A stretch of DNA of 64,000 bases, from positions 1,364,001 to 1,428,000 of the forward strand of contig NZ_CP060388.1 of NCBI RefSeq assembly GCF_014280435.1. Direction: 5' to 3'. The translations under genes were made by a program, and so were the position numbers. Below the pieces are notes generated by a model that was not told the origin of the DNA, made no database searches, and was given only the letters and a program-made list of their open reading frames with translations. Origin of the DNA: Sphingobium sp. KCTC 72723. GTDB lineage: Bacteria > Pseudomonadota > Alphaproteobacteria > Sphingomonadales > Sphingomonadaceae. Positions 35,317-43,761 of the stretch are shown here, piece by piece. Position 1 is the first letter of the stretch; each line of letters begins with the position of its first letter.

Positions 35317-37491
35317 TCACATCCCCACGGCAATCACGCCGGCCCGGCCGACCGCAAAAGCCCCCACCTGCCGCACCTCGACAGCCAGCATCCGCCCGGC
35401 CACGCCATCGGCGGCGATCATCCCCGCGTCATAGGTCCAGCCAGGCGTCACGGCCTCTGCGCTGCGCACCACGACATCGCCGTCCAGCACCCGCAACACA
35501 TAGCGCTCGCTTTCCTCGGCCAGCGGCACATCGCCGCCATTGCTCCATCGCCATCCGCTGCGGCTGCGGCGGGTCCAGCCGATCGCCCATCCCCCACTGC
35601 CATCACCCCGCGCGCTCAGATGCACCGGCGACGGCGGCACCAGCGCCTCACCGCGCACCGTCATCGCCACCTCGACCGGCTCGACATCGCCCAGCCCGAT
35701 TGCGGCCAACCGCACGCTCGCGCCCACTTCCGCCACGCCGCCCATCGCCGCCACCGGCTCGACCAGCCGCGCTTCCTCGATCAGCAGGAACGGCGCGCCT
35801 GCCTCATGCCCGGCCATCGCCCATTCCGTCCCATACAGCCCCCGGCGCAACTGGGTCAGCCGATAGCTGGCGTCCCCCGTACGCACCGCCGCCCCGAACT
35901 GGATCAATTCGCCCCCCACCAGGGACAGGTTCCGCCCCTGACCCAGCGCCGCCTCATCCGCCCCGCTCAACGCCATGTCCGCCGCCAGCACCGTAACCAG
36001 CAACGCATTGCGCCCGTCGATCAGGGTCGCGCTGCCCGGCAATAGAGGCGCATCCACAACCCCCATCACCGCGCGCGGCGCACTCCGCCCGATCGGCGTC
36101 GCGTCGCCGCCCTCGCCCATGATGAACAGCGTCGCGCTGCGCCATCCTTCGCCCCCACTTGCTGCCGCCACGATCATCGGCGCGCTCGCCACGCCGTCCT
36201 TCAATCGCGGCAGGTCCGCCAGCATCAGGTGCGTGACGCCATGGGGCGCATCCACCTGCCGCACGATCACGCCGGACGACGCCCCACCCGGCATCGTCCC
36301 GCCCGCGCCTGGCACCCGGCGCAGCGACAGCCGCACCGCCATCGCTTCCCATTCCCGCTCCTCGATCCGCCACAGCCCCGGCGCATCATCGACCCGCACC
36401 ACAGCGCCCGGCTCCAGCATCAGCGCGCTCCAGCCACAGCGCAGCGTCATCGTAGCCCGCCCGGTCCACGCCGCCGCCAGCCGATCGCGCGCCAATCCCC
36501 GCGCCGCATCCGCCCCAATCACGGCGGGCATCTCCAGCTCCTGTTCGGCCCGGCCCGGTCCCGGTCGGCTCACTCGCTGCACCCCTGCCTGATAATCGCG
36601 CGCCGCATCATAATGACGCACCGACAACGCCACCGGCACGCCATCGGCTGCCCCGCCCGACCGCTCGACCGGATCGACCACCCGCCCGTTCACCCGCGCC
36701 GCCAGCATCCCGACGCCAACCTCGCCCCCGGCGACACCCATGGCGCTCAGCCTCAACCCGTCCGCTCCATCGCTCAGCGCCAGCCCCTGCGCATCGACCA
36801 GTGGCCCAATTCCCTCACGCACATCCGCCCCGCTCGCGGCATAGCCATCGACCACGCCCAGATCCGCGCCGCCGATCCGCCCGCCGCTCAGGTCCGCTAC
36901 AATGTCCGCTATGCCCACCGCCCCGTCATCGGCCACCACCTCGAACGTCAGCGACGGGATCCGGTTGCCATAATCGGCCAGCGCCAGATCCTCGAACACC
37001 ACATAGGCCAAGCCCCGGTGCGCGGGCGTCTGCGCCTCTCCCTGCGCCGCCGCGATCAGCGGATCGACCGCCTGTCCCTCGCCACCGGAATAAACGCGAA
37101 ACCCGCTCAGCTCGGTCTTGAAGTCCCCCGCCACCCCGCGCAGCAAATTGCCGTCCGCCCATATCCGCCCGATCGACCCAATCGCCCGCGCCGACAAAGC
37201 CACCGCGAAACTGGCCGAATAGCTGAAACTGGTCACGCTCCCGCGCCCCTTGCCCCCGCTGCTTTTCACGCTCGTCTCGCGCAGGTCGGTGGCCCAGATC
37301 ACTGTTCCGGCCACCCGCATCGTCCCGAAAATCCTGGGCAATTGCGTGCCATAACTTGACGTCTGCACCTGCAATTCGGTCAGCCTCGGTCCCGTCCGCC
37401 CCTTGGGCCGGAACAGCACCTCCCGGTCGACCATATTGCCGATCGGCCCGCCAATCGCCGTCCCCACCGCCGTCAGCACCACCGTCGCCAT
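35317..37491 (-). CDS. GTA gp15-like tail hub/host-specificity protein
   Basis: A 724-residue phage tail protein resembling the C-terminal 'phage tail' half of RcGTA gp15. Diagnostic motif: YVVFEDLALADYGNRIPSLTFEV. The N-terminal start MATVVLTAVGTAIGGPIGNMVD is hydrophobic and typical of this family. RcGTA gp15 is about 1300 residues and also has a GTA TIM-barrel domain; that domain is absent here. AGGAG precedes ATG 37491 by 7 nt. It follows g14 after a 135-nt gap that contains a large hairpin. Confidence 0.82.
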   Translation of the reverse strand: MATVVLTAVGTAIGGPIGNMVDREVLFRPKGRTGPRLTELQVQTSSYGTQLPRIFGTMRVAGTVIWATDLRETSVKSSGGKGRGSVTSFSYSASFAVALSARAIGSIGRIWADGNLLRGVAGDFKTELSGFRVYSGGEGQAVDPLIAAAQGEAQTPAHRGLAYVVFEDLALADYGNRIPSLTFEVVADDGAVGIADIVADLSGGRIGGADLGVVDGYAASGADVREGIGPLVDAQGLALSDGADGLRLSAMGVAGGEVGVGMLAARVNGRVVDPVERSGGAADGVPVALSVRHYDAARDYQAGVQRVSRPGPGRAEQELEMPAVIGADAARGLARDRLAAAWTGRATMTLRCGWSALMLEPGAVVRVDDAPGLWRIEEREWEAMAVRLSLRRVPGAGGTMPGGASSGVIVRQVDAPHGVTHLMLADLPRLKDGVASAPMIVAAASGGEGWRSATLFIMGEGGDATPIGRSAPRAVMGVVDAPLLPGSATLIDGRNALLVTVLAADMALSGADEAALGQGRNLSLVGGELIQFGAAVRTGDASYRLTQLRRGLYGTEWAMAGHEAGAPFLLIEEARLVEPVAAMGGVAEVGASVRLAAIGLGDVEPVEVAMTVRGEALVPPSPVHLSARGDGSGGWAIGWTRRSRSGWRWSNGGDVPLAEESERYVLRVLDGDVVVRSAEAVTPGWTYDAGMIAADGVAGRMLAVEVRQVGAFAVGRAGVIAVGM

Positions 37492-37513
37492 GATAGTCTC
37501 CTCATATCTGCTG

Positions 37514-37595
37514 CCGCACCGGCCCTCACCCCCACCCGACCACCCACAGAGTGTATCCTGAATGGGAGGTCGGGTGGGGGTGAGGGCCGGTGCGG
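37514..37595. repeat. 28-bp-arm hairpin repeat, copy 1
   Basis: Perfect inverted arms 37514-37541 (CCGCACCGGCCCTCACCCCC...) and 37568-37595. The loop of 26 nt itself begins ACCCA and ends TGGGA, so the stem can extend. It lies between g14 and g15 of the GTA-like cluster. A copy with the same architecture is at 50475-50554. Confidence 0.9.
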
Positions 37596-37626
37596 ATGCG
37601 CCAGAGGCGCATTTCAAAACGCCCCC

Positions 37627-38007
37627 TTATAACCGCCAGCACCCAATCACCGGCCAGGGCGATGGTCCCGGCATGGCGACCACCCGCCGCAATCCGGCAT
37701 GGGCATGGACGAACCCGCCCGGTACATGGATCATCAGATGCAACTGCATCGGCCCCGCCCGCACCAGAGCGACATCGCCCGGCTGCATGTCATCCACCTG
37801 CCGCAACCCCGCCGCCGCCAGCCAATGCGCTGCCCGCCCCGCATCCCCCATCCGCAAACCATAAGTGTCGGGCGCATCCCTCCGCCCCAGCGCCAGCATC
37901 GCCAGCCCCACACAATCCACGCCCAGCCTTGCGCACCGGCCATGCAGGCGGAACGGCACGCCGACCAAAGCCCGCGCCCGCTCCACCACCCCATCAACGC
38001 CACTCAT
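37627..38007 (-). CDS. GTA gp14-like NlpC/P60 peptidase
   Basis: A 126-residue NlpC/P60-type cell-wall peptidase that in RcGTA (g14) is part of the tail tip and helps cross the recipient wall. Catalytic Cys in GVDCVGLAML and His in MQLHLMIHVPGG, with HAHAGL as the third polar site. The start ATG 38007 overlaps the g13 stop by 4 nt (ATGA), so the genes are coupled. Shorter than host NlpC enzymes; no SH3 domain or signal peptide. Confidence 0.85.
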   Translation of the reverse strand: MSGVDGVVERARALVGVPFRLHGRCARLGVDCVGLAMLALGRRDAPDTYGLRMGDAGRAAHWLAAAGLRQVDDMQPGDVALVRAGPMQLHLMIHVPGGFVHAHAGLRRVVAMPGPSPWPVIGCWRL

Positions 38008-38819
38008 GCCCCCGGATATCGCGTCAGCAGGTCCATCCCCGGCAGATAAGGCTCCCCCCGAAAATTCACCACATTGCCGAACCGCCCGGCGCAGGTCGCC
38101 ACCTGCCGGTCGCACCCCTCCGTCAGCATCGCCAGCGTCCCCGCCCCAACCGCAAAGGCAGGCGGATCGGCCAGCGTCACGCTTGCCGCATCATTATCCA
38201 CCACCGCCTGCATCAATCCCGCATTGGCCCCGCCCATCCAGCGCAACGTCCCGAACGCATAAGCCCCCGGCTCCAGCCCCGCGACGCCCACCGCCGCATC
38301 CTCCACCACGCCGACCGTCACCACCCGCCGCCGCCCCGCCATGTCCACCCGGCACGCCCGATCGCCCAGCGCCGCGCGGCAATCGGGCGACATTGCAGGC
38401 GCAACCGCCGCCCCCAGCACCGCCGCCGCGCCGATCAACTCCGCACTGAACGCCTGCCCCTTGCGCGCCACTGCCCCCATCTCGCCCCGTGCCAGCAGCA
38501 GCCACAGCGCGCCCGGTTCCTCCCATTGCGTCAGCCGCACCTCCAGCGCCGCTCCGTCCCAGCGCCCCGCCATCAGGTCCGCCTCGCTGATAGCCTCGCT
38601 GCTCAGCGCCCCCGCCAGGTCGCTATCCTCGCCATCCAGCCCCATCCCGCTGCGAATCGCAGACGGCACCATCCCCGCCGCAGCGCGATAACGCAGCCCG
38701 CCGATGGTCAGGTCGCGATCATGGCTCGTCAGGCCAATCGTCACTCCGTCCCGCCGCGCGATCCGCCAGCAAAAGGCCAGCGTGTTGACCGGCTCGCCCA
38801 GCCTCTCGACAACACTCAT
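38004..38819 (-). CDS. GTA gp13-like DUF2163 protein
   Basis: A 271-residue tail protein of the DUF2163 family (RcGTA g13 equivalent). Family blocks: LAFCWRIARRDGVTIGLTSHD and the closing GCDRQVATCAGRFGNVVNF plus GEPYLPGMDLL. The cysteines in GCDRQVATC may bind an iron-sulfur cluster, as has been reported for tail proteins of this group, but that is inference here. Four-nt overlaps join it to both neighbours. Confidence 0.9.
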   Translation of the reverse strand: MSVVERLGEPVNTLAFCWRIARRDGVTIGLTSHDRDLTIGGLRYRAAAGMVPSAIRSGMGLDGEDSDLAGALSSEAISEADLMAGRWDGAALEVRLTQWEEPGALWLLLARGEMGAVARKGQAFSAELIGAAAVLGAAVAPAMSPDCRAALGDRACRVDMAGRRRVVTVGVVEDAAVGVAGLEPGAYAFGTLRWMGGANAGLMQAVVDNDAASVTLADPPAFAVGAGTLAMLTEGCDRQVATCAGRFGNVVNFRGEPYLPGMDLLTRYPGA

Positions 38820-41146
38820 TCGCGTATCTCCACCAGCGGCACCGACGGCGCTTCCCCCGCCGCAAAAGTCGCCCGGTTGATGTCCAGCCGATCCTCGGCA
38901 AAGCGCACCGGCACGTCGAAACGGAACCCGGCAGTCAACACCACACCCACGCCCGGCGCGTCGTCAAAAGCAATCACGCCCAGCCCTTCATGGCTCCATC
39001 CCCCGGTCATCTCGACGCCATCGGCCGCGACCCGGATGCTGACGGCCACGGGCCGCGTGATGATCCGCCCCTGCGCCTCCTCACCCGCACCATAATGGCG
39101 CATCAACGCAAAGCGGGATCGCACCCCGTCCCCCACGCCCAGCCGCTGGTCCAGCGGACCCGGCGCATCGCCCGGCGCGCAACTGCGATCGTCATAGGGA
39201 TCGGTAAAACGAAATCCCCGCGCCGCCCCCCGCCGCGCCCGGAAAAAGTCGATCAGCACCGCAATGTCCGCGTCCGACCGCACCCCCGGCCCGGCATCGA
39301 AAGACAGCCGCGCATCCGCCCAGTCGCTGCTGCGCTGCTCATGCCCAGACGGGCTTTCCACGATCTGCGTCGAAAAGGCCGGCGACAGGCTCGCCTCCCG
39401 CCCCACGCCCAAAGGAAAGATAACATCATCAAAGGCTTGCATCGCATCCTCTCCATCCATCCTGAACGCGACAAAGCCATCGCGGCACACTTGCGGCAAC
39501 GCCCATACGAATGTCGCTGCCGTCCCCCGCGCGACCGAAGCCCGCGCCGCCGCTGCGATCTCGCACCATTGCGCCGACTGCTCCGGCAACAGCACGAACC
39601 CCGCCAGATAATGCTGCTCGTACACCGGATAGCCCAGCCGCGCCGTCGCCATCTCCACGCCCCGCGCGGTCAGCCCCGGTCGCCCCTCCGTCACCCAGTC
39701 ATAATCTTCCAGTTGCAGCACATCGAACGCAGGCGCGGCCCAGCCCACCGGCATGTTCGCCCGCTTCGCGTCGGGCGCGCGCGGGTCCAGGATCGTGGGC
39801 AGATAGGCCAGCAAATGCGTCACTGCTTCGGGAGCCACCGCCTTGACCGCCGCACAAAGCCCCGCCGTGGACGCCGCCAGCATCGCCCCCGCCTGATCCA
39901 GCAGCGCACATTGCCCCGCGTCCAGCACGCCCCACACCGAAGGCACCGACACCGGACTTCCGCCAAAGGCCGCCCGCGCCGCATCGTCATACAGGCATAT
40001 CCGCCCGTCGCCCGGCATCACCCACCACCATGGCTCACCGACCTGAAACAATATCGGCAAATCCGCCGCCAACCCAATGGAAACAAACGCCCCTGCCACC
40101 GCGTGCAGATATGCCATCGCCCCGCCATGCGCAGGCGACAGCAAAGTCGATGGCGGCACCCATCCGGTCAGCGCCGGGTCGCCATTTTCCGCCCGCTGCT
40201 TCCAGTCGTTCCAGCAATGCGCATCGAACAATTCATAGGATAGCGACCAGATCACCCCCAGCCCCATCGCCCCGGCCCGCCGCGCGAAATCGCCATGCCA
40301 CGCCGCGCAAGGGACATTCAGCACCCCGCCCGCCAGGCTGACGAACAGCCCATCGCCGACCCGCTCCAGCCGGAAATAATGGCTCATCCCCACATAATGG
40401 TTGATCGCCCCGCGATAACCCAGCGCATGGATCGCGCCGACCACCCGCTCCGGCGTCTGGTTGAAACAATCGTCATAGCCCGTCGCCATCGACAGCCCAT
40501 GTTCGGGCAACACGACATCGCCCACCGCCAGCACGGACCCCGCCCCGTCGCACCGCATGGCGCTCAGTTCCGCCCAGCCCTCCTGCGCTTCTGCAAAGGG
40601 CGTATCTCCCTCATCATAGCCAGGCGGCACCAGCGAAATGAACATCCGGTCAATGTCGCCCGCCCACACCGGATCGGCATCCTCCGGCAGATCATAGCCG
40701 CCCACCATAGCGGAAAAATCGAGCGTGATTTCCGCATCTTCCGGCACACCGCTCGCATAGTTCCACAACCGTACATACCAGGCGCGCGGCTCACCCTCCG
40801 CATCGCGCCCCTCGATCGTCAGCGTCGGCCCATGCGTCTCGTCCAGCCTCCGCACGCCCCCGCTGCGCCACCGGAACCGCAACACACAATCGCGAAAATC
40901 GCGCGCCGTCTCATAAGCCAACAGAGGGTGGCTCCATTTATCCTCCGCTTCCCAGATCAGCCCAGCCAGATCGCCAGACCCGTAAAACACCGCATCCATC
41001 CGCACAGCGTCGGGCGCGGTCGTGACGACGCTCGCCATCATCGGGCGCGGGAAATTCACGGTCCAGTGCGTCGGCGCAAAGCGCTTCATCCACCGCGCCT
41101 CCTGCCCCTGCCGCGCATCCGCCAGCCAATAATCGATGCCTCTCAT
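38816..41146 (-). CDS. Large DUF2460 fusion tail protein
   Basis: A 776-residue protein with a DUF2460/TIGR02217 domain only in its last 200 residues (STQIVESPSGHEQRSSDW, RGFRFTDPYDD). In RcGTA g12 that domain is almost the whole protein (about 210 residues). The first 570 residues start MRGIDYWLADARQGQEARWM and include TVNFPRPMMASVVTTAP and LFQVGEPWWWVMPG. They look like a beta-rich N-domain plus a TIM-barrel-like region, the architecture sometimes called non-contractile tail sheath. That assignment is from memory and tentative. Overlaps both neighbours by 4 nt. Confidence 0.75.
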   Translation of the reverse strand: MRGIDYWLADARQGQEARWMKRFAPTHWTVNFPRPMMASVVTTAPDAVRMDAVFYGSGDLAGLIWEAEDKWSHPLLAYETARDFRDCVLRFRWRSGGVRRLDETHGPTLTIEGRDAEGEPRAWYVRLWNYASGVPEDAEITLDFSAMVGGYDLPEDADPVWAGDIDRMFISLVPPGYDEGDTPFAEAQEGWAELSAMRCDGAGSVLAVGDVVLPEHGLSMATGYDDCFNQTPERVVGAIHALGYRGAINHYVGMSHYFRLERVGDGLFVSLAGGVLNVPCAAWHGDFARRAGAMGLGVIWSLSYELFDAHCWNDWKQRAENGDPALTGWVPPSTLLSPAHGGAMAYLHAVAGAFVSIGLAADLPILFQVGEPWWWVMPGDGRICLYDDAARAAFGGSPVSVPSVWGVLDAGQCALLDQAGAMLAASTAGLCAAVKAVAPEAVTHLLAYLPTILDPRAPDAKRANMPVGWAAPAFDVLQLEDYDWVTEGRPGLTARGVEMATARLGYPVYEQHYLAGFVLLPEQSAQWCEIAAAARASVARGTAATFVWALPQVCRDGFVAFRMDGEDAMQAFDDVIFPLGVGREASLSPAFSTQIVESPSGHEQRSSDWADARLSFDAGPGVRSDADIAVLIDFFRARRGAARGFRFTDPYDDRSCAPGDAPGPLDQRLGVGDGVRSRFALMRHYGAGEEAQGRIITRPVAVSIRVAADGVEMTGGWSHEGLGVIAFDDAPGVGVVLTAGFRFDVPVRFAEDRLDINRATFAAGEAPSVPLVEIRE

Positions 41147-41712
41147 CCGTTCAGCGCTCCCTGGACCGCCCGCGCCACCTGCCGCGCGCTGCGCGCCAGC
41201 AATCGCGGCTCGCTATCCTGTCCACGCCCGTTCACCGCGATGCTCACCCGCACGTCCCGCGCGCCGCCGCTGCCCCCGATGCCACCATTGGCCATCACCT
41301 GTCCGCTGCTGGTCGGGACGAACATTTCCGGTCCCCGCTCACCCACCATATAGGCGCGCCCCGGCGCCACCGGCCCGCCCGTCGCCCGCCCCGGCAGGCC
41401 CAGCGCAGACGTCAGCACCGACGCGCCCAGGCTCACCAGCCCGCCACTCCCGCCCGCACCCCCGATCGCCGACCGCAAAGCGCCCGCCGCAATCTCGTCT
41501 AGCGCGGACAGTGCAATCCGCCGCAAATCCTCGAACCCGAACTTGCCGGTCCGCACCGCGCGCAACAGCCCCTGCTCGATGCGCTGCCCGGCCCGCTCAG
41601 CCCCCGCCGCCAGCGGCCCCTCTATCCCCGCCCGCATCGTCTCCACCTCGCGCGCCAACCCCTGCGTATCGGCCCGCACCCGCACCACCAGCGTCTCGAC
41701 TTCCTCGTCCAT
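41143..41712 (-). CDS. GTA gp11-like short tape measure protein
   Basis: A 189-residue tail protein in the position of RcGTA g11. Starts MDEEVETLVVRVRADTQGLA, a long helical stretch, then a Gly-rich hydrophobic part and the conserved GRAYMVGERGPEMFVPTSSGQV motif seen at the end of phage tape measure and tail-length proteins. Short length fits a short non-contractile GTA tail. GGAGG precedes ATG 41712. The 4-nt overlap with the large DUF2460 gene supports coupling. Confidence 0.83.
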   Translation of the reverse strand: MDEEVETLVVRVRADTQGLAREVETMRAGIEGPLAAGAERAGQRIEQGLLRAVRTGKFGFEDLRRIALSALDEIAAGALRSAIGGAGGSGGLVSLGASVLTSALGLPGRATGGPVAPGRAYMVGERGPEMFVPTSSGQVMANGGIGGSGGARDVRVSIAVNGRGQDSEPRLLARSARQVARAVQGALNG

Positions 41713-41725
41713 CCCACCCTCCGAG

Positions 41726-41980
41726 CTATAAAAGCCCCTCCCCTTCAGGGGAGGGGTTGGGGTGGGGGCTATCCCCACGCACGACGTCCGGCATCACCCC
41801 CATCAACCGCGCCAACTCACCCCCATCGACGCCCACGTCCGGCGCTTCCTCCCCCCGCGCCGCCCGCAGCACCGCCGCCAGCTCCACCGGCGTCGCGCGC
41901 CAGAACTCGTCGGGCCGCCACCCCAGCAGCCACCCGGCCATCCCCGCCAGCCGCGCCGCCACGTCCGCGAACCGCGTCAT
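41726..41980 (-). CDS. GTA tail assembly chaperone (g10.1-like)
   Basis: An 84-residue phage tail assembly chaperone of the RcGTA rcc01693 type: GWLLGWRPDEFWRATPVELAA is diagnostic (TAC_6 group). The last residues, GDSPHPNPSPEGEG, are coded by a palindromic repeat that overlaps the 3' end (41733-41770), so the natural C-terminus has been replaced or extended. Start ATG 41980 overlaps the g10 stop by 4 nt. Confidence 0.85.
   Translation of the reverse strand: MTRFADVAARLAGMAGWLLGWRPDEFWRATPVELAAVLRAARGEEAPDVGVDGGELARLMGVMPDVVRGDSPHPNPSPEGEGLL
41733..41770. repeat. Palindromic repeat overlapping g10.1 end
   Basis: CCCCTCCCC-TTCA-GGGGAGGGG hairpin followed by TTGGGGTGGGGGC. It has the same layout as the repeats bounding the DUF559 gene (hairpin plus TTGGGTGAGGG tail) but a different hairpin sequence. 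It provides the final codons of the tail chaperone. Confidence 0.8.
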
Positions 41981-42288
41981 TTTCCCGCCAATATCTGGTG
42001 CAATATCGCGCGCAGCACCGGCGTCAGCTTCGCCAGCCCCAGCGCCAGCATCGCCTCGCCCAGCGCCTCGCGCGTCAACGCCTCCCGATCGACCAGGCAA
42101 TGCCAGAACAGCGCCGCCAGATCGCCCAGCGACAGCTTTCCGTCCGCTGCCCGCTCGACCAGATCGAACAGCGGCCCGACCTCCTGCTCGGCCGCCACCA
42201 GCGCCGCGAAGCTCGGCCGCAGCGTCATGACGTCACCGCCAATCTCGATTCCCGTTTCCCCGCGCACCGGGTTAGCGACGCTGCTCAT
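41977..42288 (-). CDS. GTA gp10-like tail protein
   Basis: A 103-residue protein of the gene-transfer-agent gp10 family (a tail assembly chaperone-like role before g10.1). Typical features: PVRGETGIEI near the start, LRPSFAALVAAEQEVGPLFDL, and a helical C-terminus LTPVLRAILHQIL. Gene order and 4-nt overlap with the major tail gene (ATGA at 42285) match RcGTA. Confidence 0.85.
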   Translation of the reverse strand: MSSVANPVRGETGIEIGGDVMTLRPSFAALVAAEQEVGPLFDLVERAADGKLSLGDLAALFWHCLVDREALTREALGEAMLALGLAKLTPVLRAILHQILAGK

Positions 42289-42692
42289 TCGCTCACCACC
42301 GCGCCGGAACTTTCCAGGCTCAGCGCATAATTGCGCTCGCCATTATAGTCCCCGGCATAGTCCAGTCGCGTCACCAGAAAGCGCCCGCGCATCCGCTCGC
42401 CGCTCTCGAAACTCAGCTCATAATCCTCGATCGTCCCGGCCAGCGCATGGTTGCGTATCCGCACCTCCGCCGCCGATCCGGTGAACAGCCCGGCCGCCGA
42501 CACGCTGACCGACCGCACCCCCGCCCCCGACAGCAATTCGCGCCATCCGCCCGAATCCTTGGACGTGATGTTCACCGCCTCGCCATTCACGGACAATTGC
42601 GTGGTGCGCATCCCCGCGACCGTCGCATATGTTGCGGGCATGTTGCCATTTCCCACTTTCAACAGAAACGCACTTCCTTTTTCGACGCCCAT
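42285..42692 (-). CDS. Major tail protein (GTA gp9-like)
   Basis: A 135-residue tail tube protein of the TP901-1/GTA g9 type. It starts MGVEKGSAFLLKVGNG, followed by TYATVAGMRTTQLSVNGEAVNITSK split by a turn, then strands ending RFLVTRLDYAGDYNGERNY. It would stack into the tail tube around the tape measure. Start ATG 42692; 42707 is an alternative. The gene before it in the cluster order (g8) is separated by a plus-strand insert. Confidence 0.88.
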   Translation of the reverse strand: MGVEKGSAFLLKVGNGNMPATYATVAGMRTTQLSVNGEAVNITSKDSGGWRELLSGAGVRSVSVSAAGLFTGSAAEVRIRNHALAGTIEDYELSFESGERMRGRFLVTRLDYAGDYNGERNYALSLESSGAVVSE

Positions 42693-42746
42693 GGCGCATC
42701 CTTTCATCAGCTAAAGCGTGCAAAACGCAGGTTAAGGAGAGTCCCG

Positions 42747-43070
42747 ATGTTACTGACCGTTTCCCTCGCGATGATGCTGGCCGCATCGCCCGCCGCCGAT
42801 CCTGTCGGCGCGGGGCGCAAGGCTTATTCCCAATGCCTCGCCAGCCAGATCCAGCCGTCGCTCGAAAAGAAGCTGACGCTGGGCGATTTCCAGTCATCCA
42901 TGAAAAAAGCGTGCGCCGACAAGGAAGTCCCCTTCCACGCCGCCATCGTCGCCGCCGACAAGGCCGACGGCATGTCCGAAAAAGCCGCGCAGGCCGACGC
43001 CGACGATCAGATCAGCGAATATGTCGACAAGATCACCAGCGAATATGAGGATTACAACAAACCCGGTTGA
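42747..43070 (+). CDS. Small exported hypothetical protein in GTA gap
   Basis: A 107-residue protein on the strand opposite to the GTA genes, between g8 and g9. Signal-like start MLLTVSLAMMLAASPAADP, then a helical mature part with two cysteines (YSQCLASQIQ, KKACADKE) and an acidic C-terminus. AAGGAG is 7 nt before ATG 42747, a strong site. I do not recognise a domain; similar host-encoded small periplasmic proteins are plausible. It is followed by a palindromic repeat. Confidence 0.65.
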   Translation: MLLTVSLAMMLAASPAADPVGAGRKAYSQCLASQIQPSLEKKLTLGDFQSSMKKACADKEVPFHAAIVAADKADGMSEKAAQADADDQISEYVDKITSEYEDYNKPG

Positions 43071-43082
43071 CCCACGGCCCTG

Positions 43083-43150
43083 CTCTCCCCCCTTTGGGGG
43101 GAGATACGAAGACTTGGCAGCGTGCTGCCTAGTCGCAGTTGAGAGGGGGC
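43083..43150. repeat. Composite palindromic element, copy A
   Basis: CTCTCCC..GGGGGGAGA hairpin, then TACGAAGACTTGGCAGC..GCTGCCTAGTCGCAGTTGAGAGGGGG. It shares order and core words with elements at 45562, 47148 and 48554, all in gaps of the GTA-like cluster. Confidence 0.8.
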
Positions 43151-43168
43151 AGCGACCCATCGCAGTCG

Positions 43169-43573
43169 CTACCCCTCCCAAACCCCGCGCAACCGATAAT
43201 CCGCCACAGCCTGCCACCCGCTGCCCGGCTGACGGCTCACCCGCGCCACCCGTGAGCGCACCAGCCGCGCGGTGACGATCCGCCACCCCGCGCGCACCGG
43301 CACGGCGCCCAGCACCGCGTCGACCCGCGCCATCATCTCGGCCAGCCGCTCCGGCGTCTCGCCGCTATCGATCAGCGCAATGTTCAGCCGCACTTCGCGC
43401 GCCGTCACATCCTTCCCGCCCCAGTCCGCGCCGATACATTCGCCGACCACCACATGGGGCGCACTCGCCCGCGCCGGCTCCCCGTCGAACAGCGCATTCA
43501 CTTGCGCCATCAAAGCCGCATCGTCCCGCAAGGCGGCCAGCACCGCCGCGCGCATGATCACTTCCGCGCTCAT
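43169..43573 (-). CDS. GTA gp8-like DUF3168 tail completion protein
   Basis: A 134-residue DUF3168 protein, equivalent to RcGTA g8. Characteristic: LFDGEPARASAPHVVVGECIGADWGGKD and REVRLNIALIDSGETPERLAEMM, which form the tail terminator-like fold. Ends ADYRLRGVWEG. Overlaps the g7-position gene by 4 nt. Confidence 0.88.
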   Translation of the reverse strand: MSAEVIMRAAVLAALRDDAALMAQVNALFDGEPARASAPHVVVGECIGADWGGKDVTAREVRLNIALIDSGETPERLAEMMARVDAVLGAVPVRAGWRIVTARLVRSRVARVSRQPGSGWQAVADYRLRGVWEG

Positions 43574-43761
43574 CGCCGTCCCCTCCCTGCCTCGCGCAGC
43601 GCCAGATCACGCCACCACCGCGCCATGATCCCCCGGCCGGACGCTCGCACCGCATCCCCCTCGACCACGGCCTCGACGCCAAGCTCGGCGAACGCCGCCA
43701 CCACCGCCGCCCGCCTGCGCGCCACCCGCCGCGCCAGCATCGCCTCCAGCGCCGCCCTCAT
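43570..43761 (-). CDS. Small protein at the g7 position
   Basis: A 63-residue protein (MRAALEAMLARRVARRRAAV start, RGIMARWWRDLALREAGRGRR end) between g6 and g8 with 4-nt overlaps on both sides. In RcGTA this slot holds g7, a head-tail adaptor of about 110 residues. This one is shorter and I cannot confirm homology. Strongly basic and helical. An in-frame start 10 codons upstream would overlap more. Confidence 0.6.
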   Translation of the reverse strand: MRAALEAMLARRVARRRAAVVAAFAELGVEAVVEGDAVRASGRGIMARWWRDLALREAGRGRR

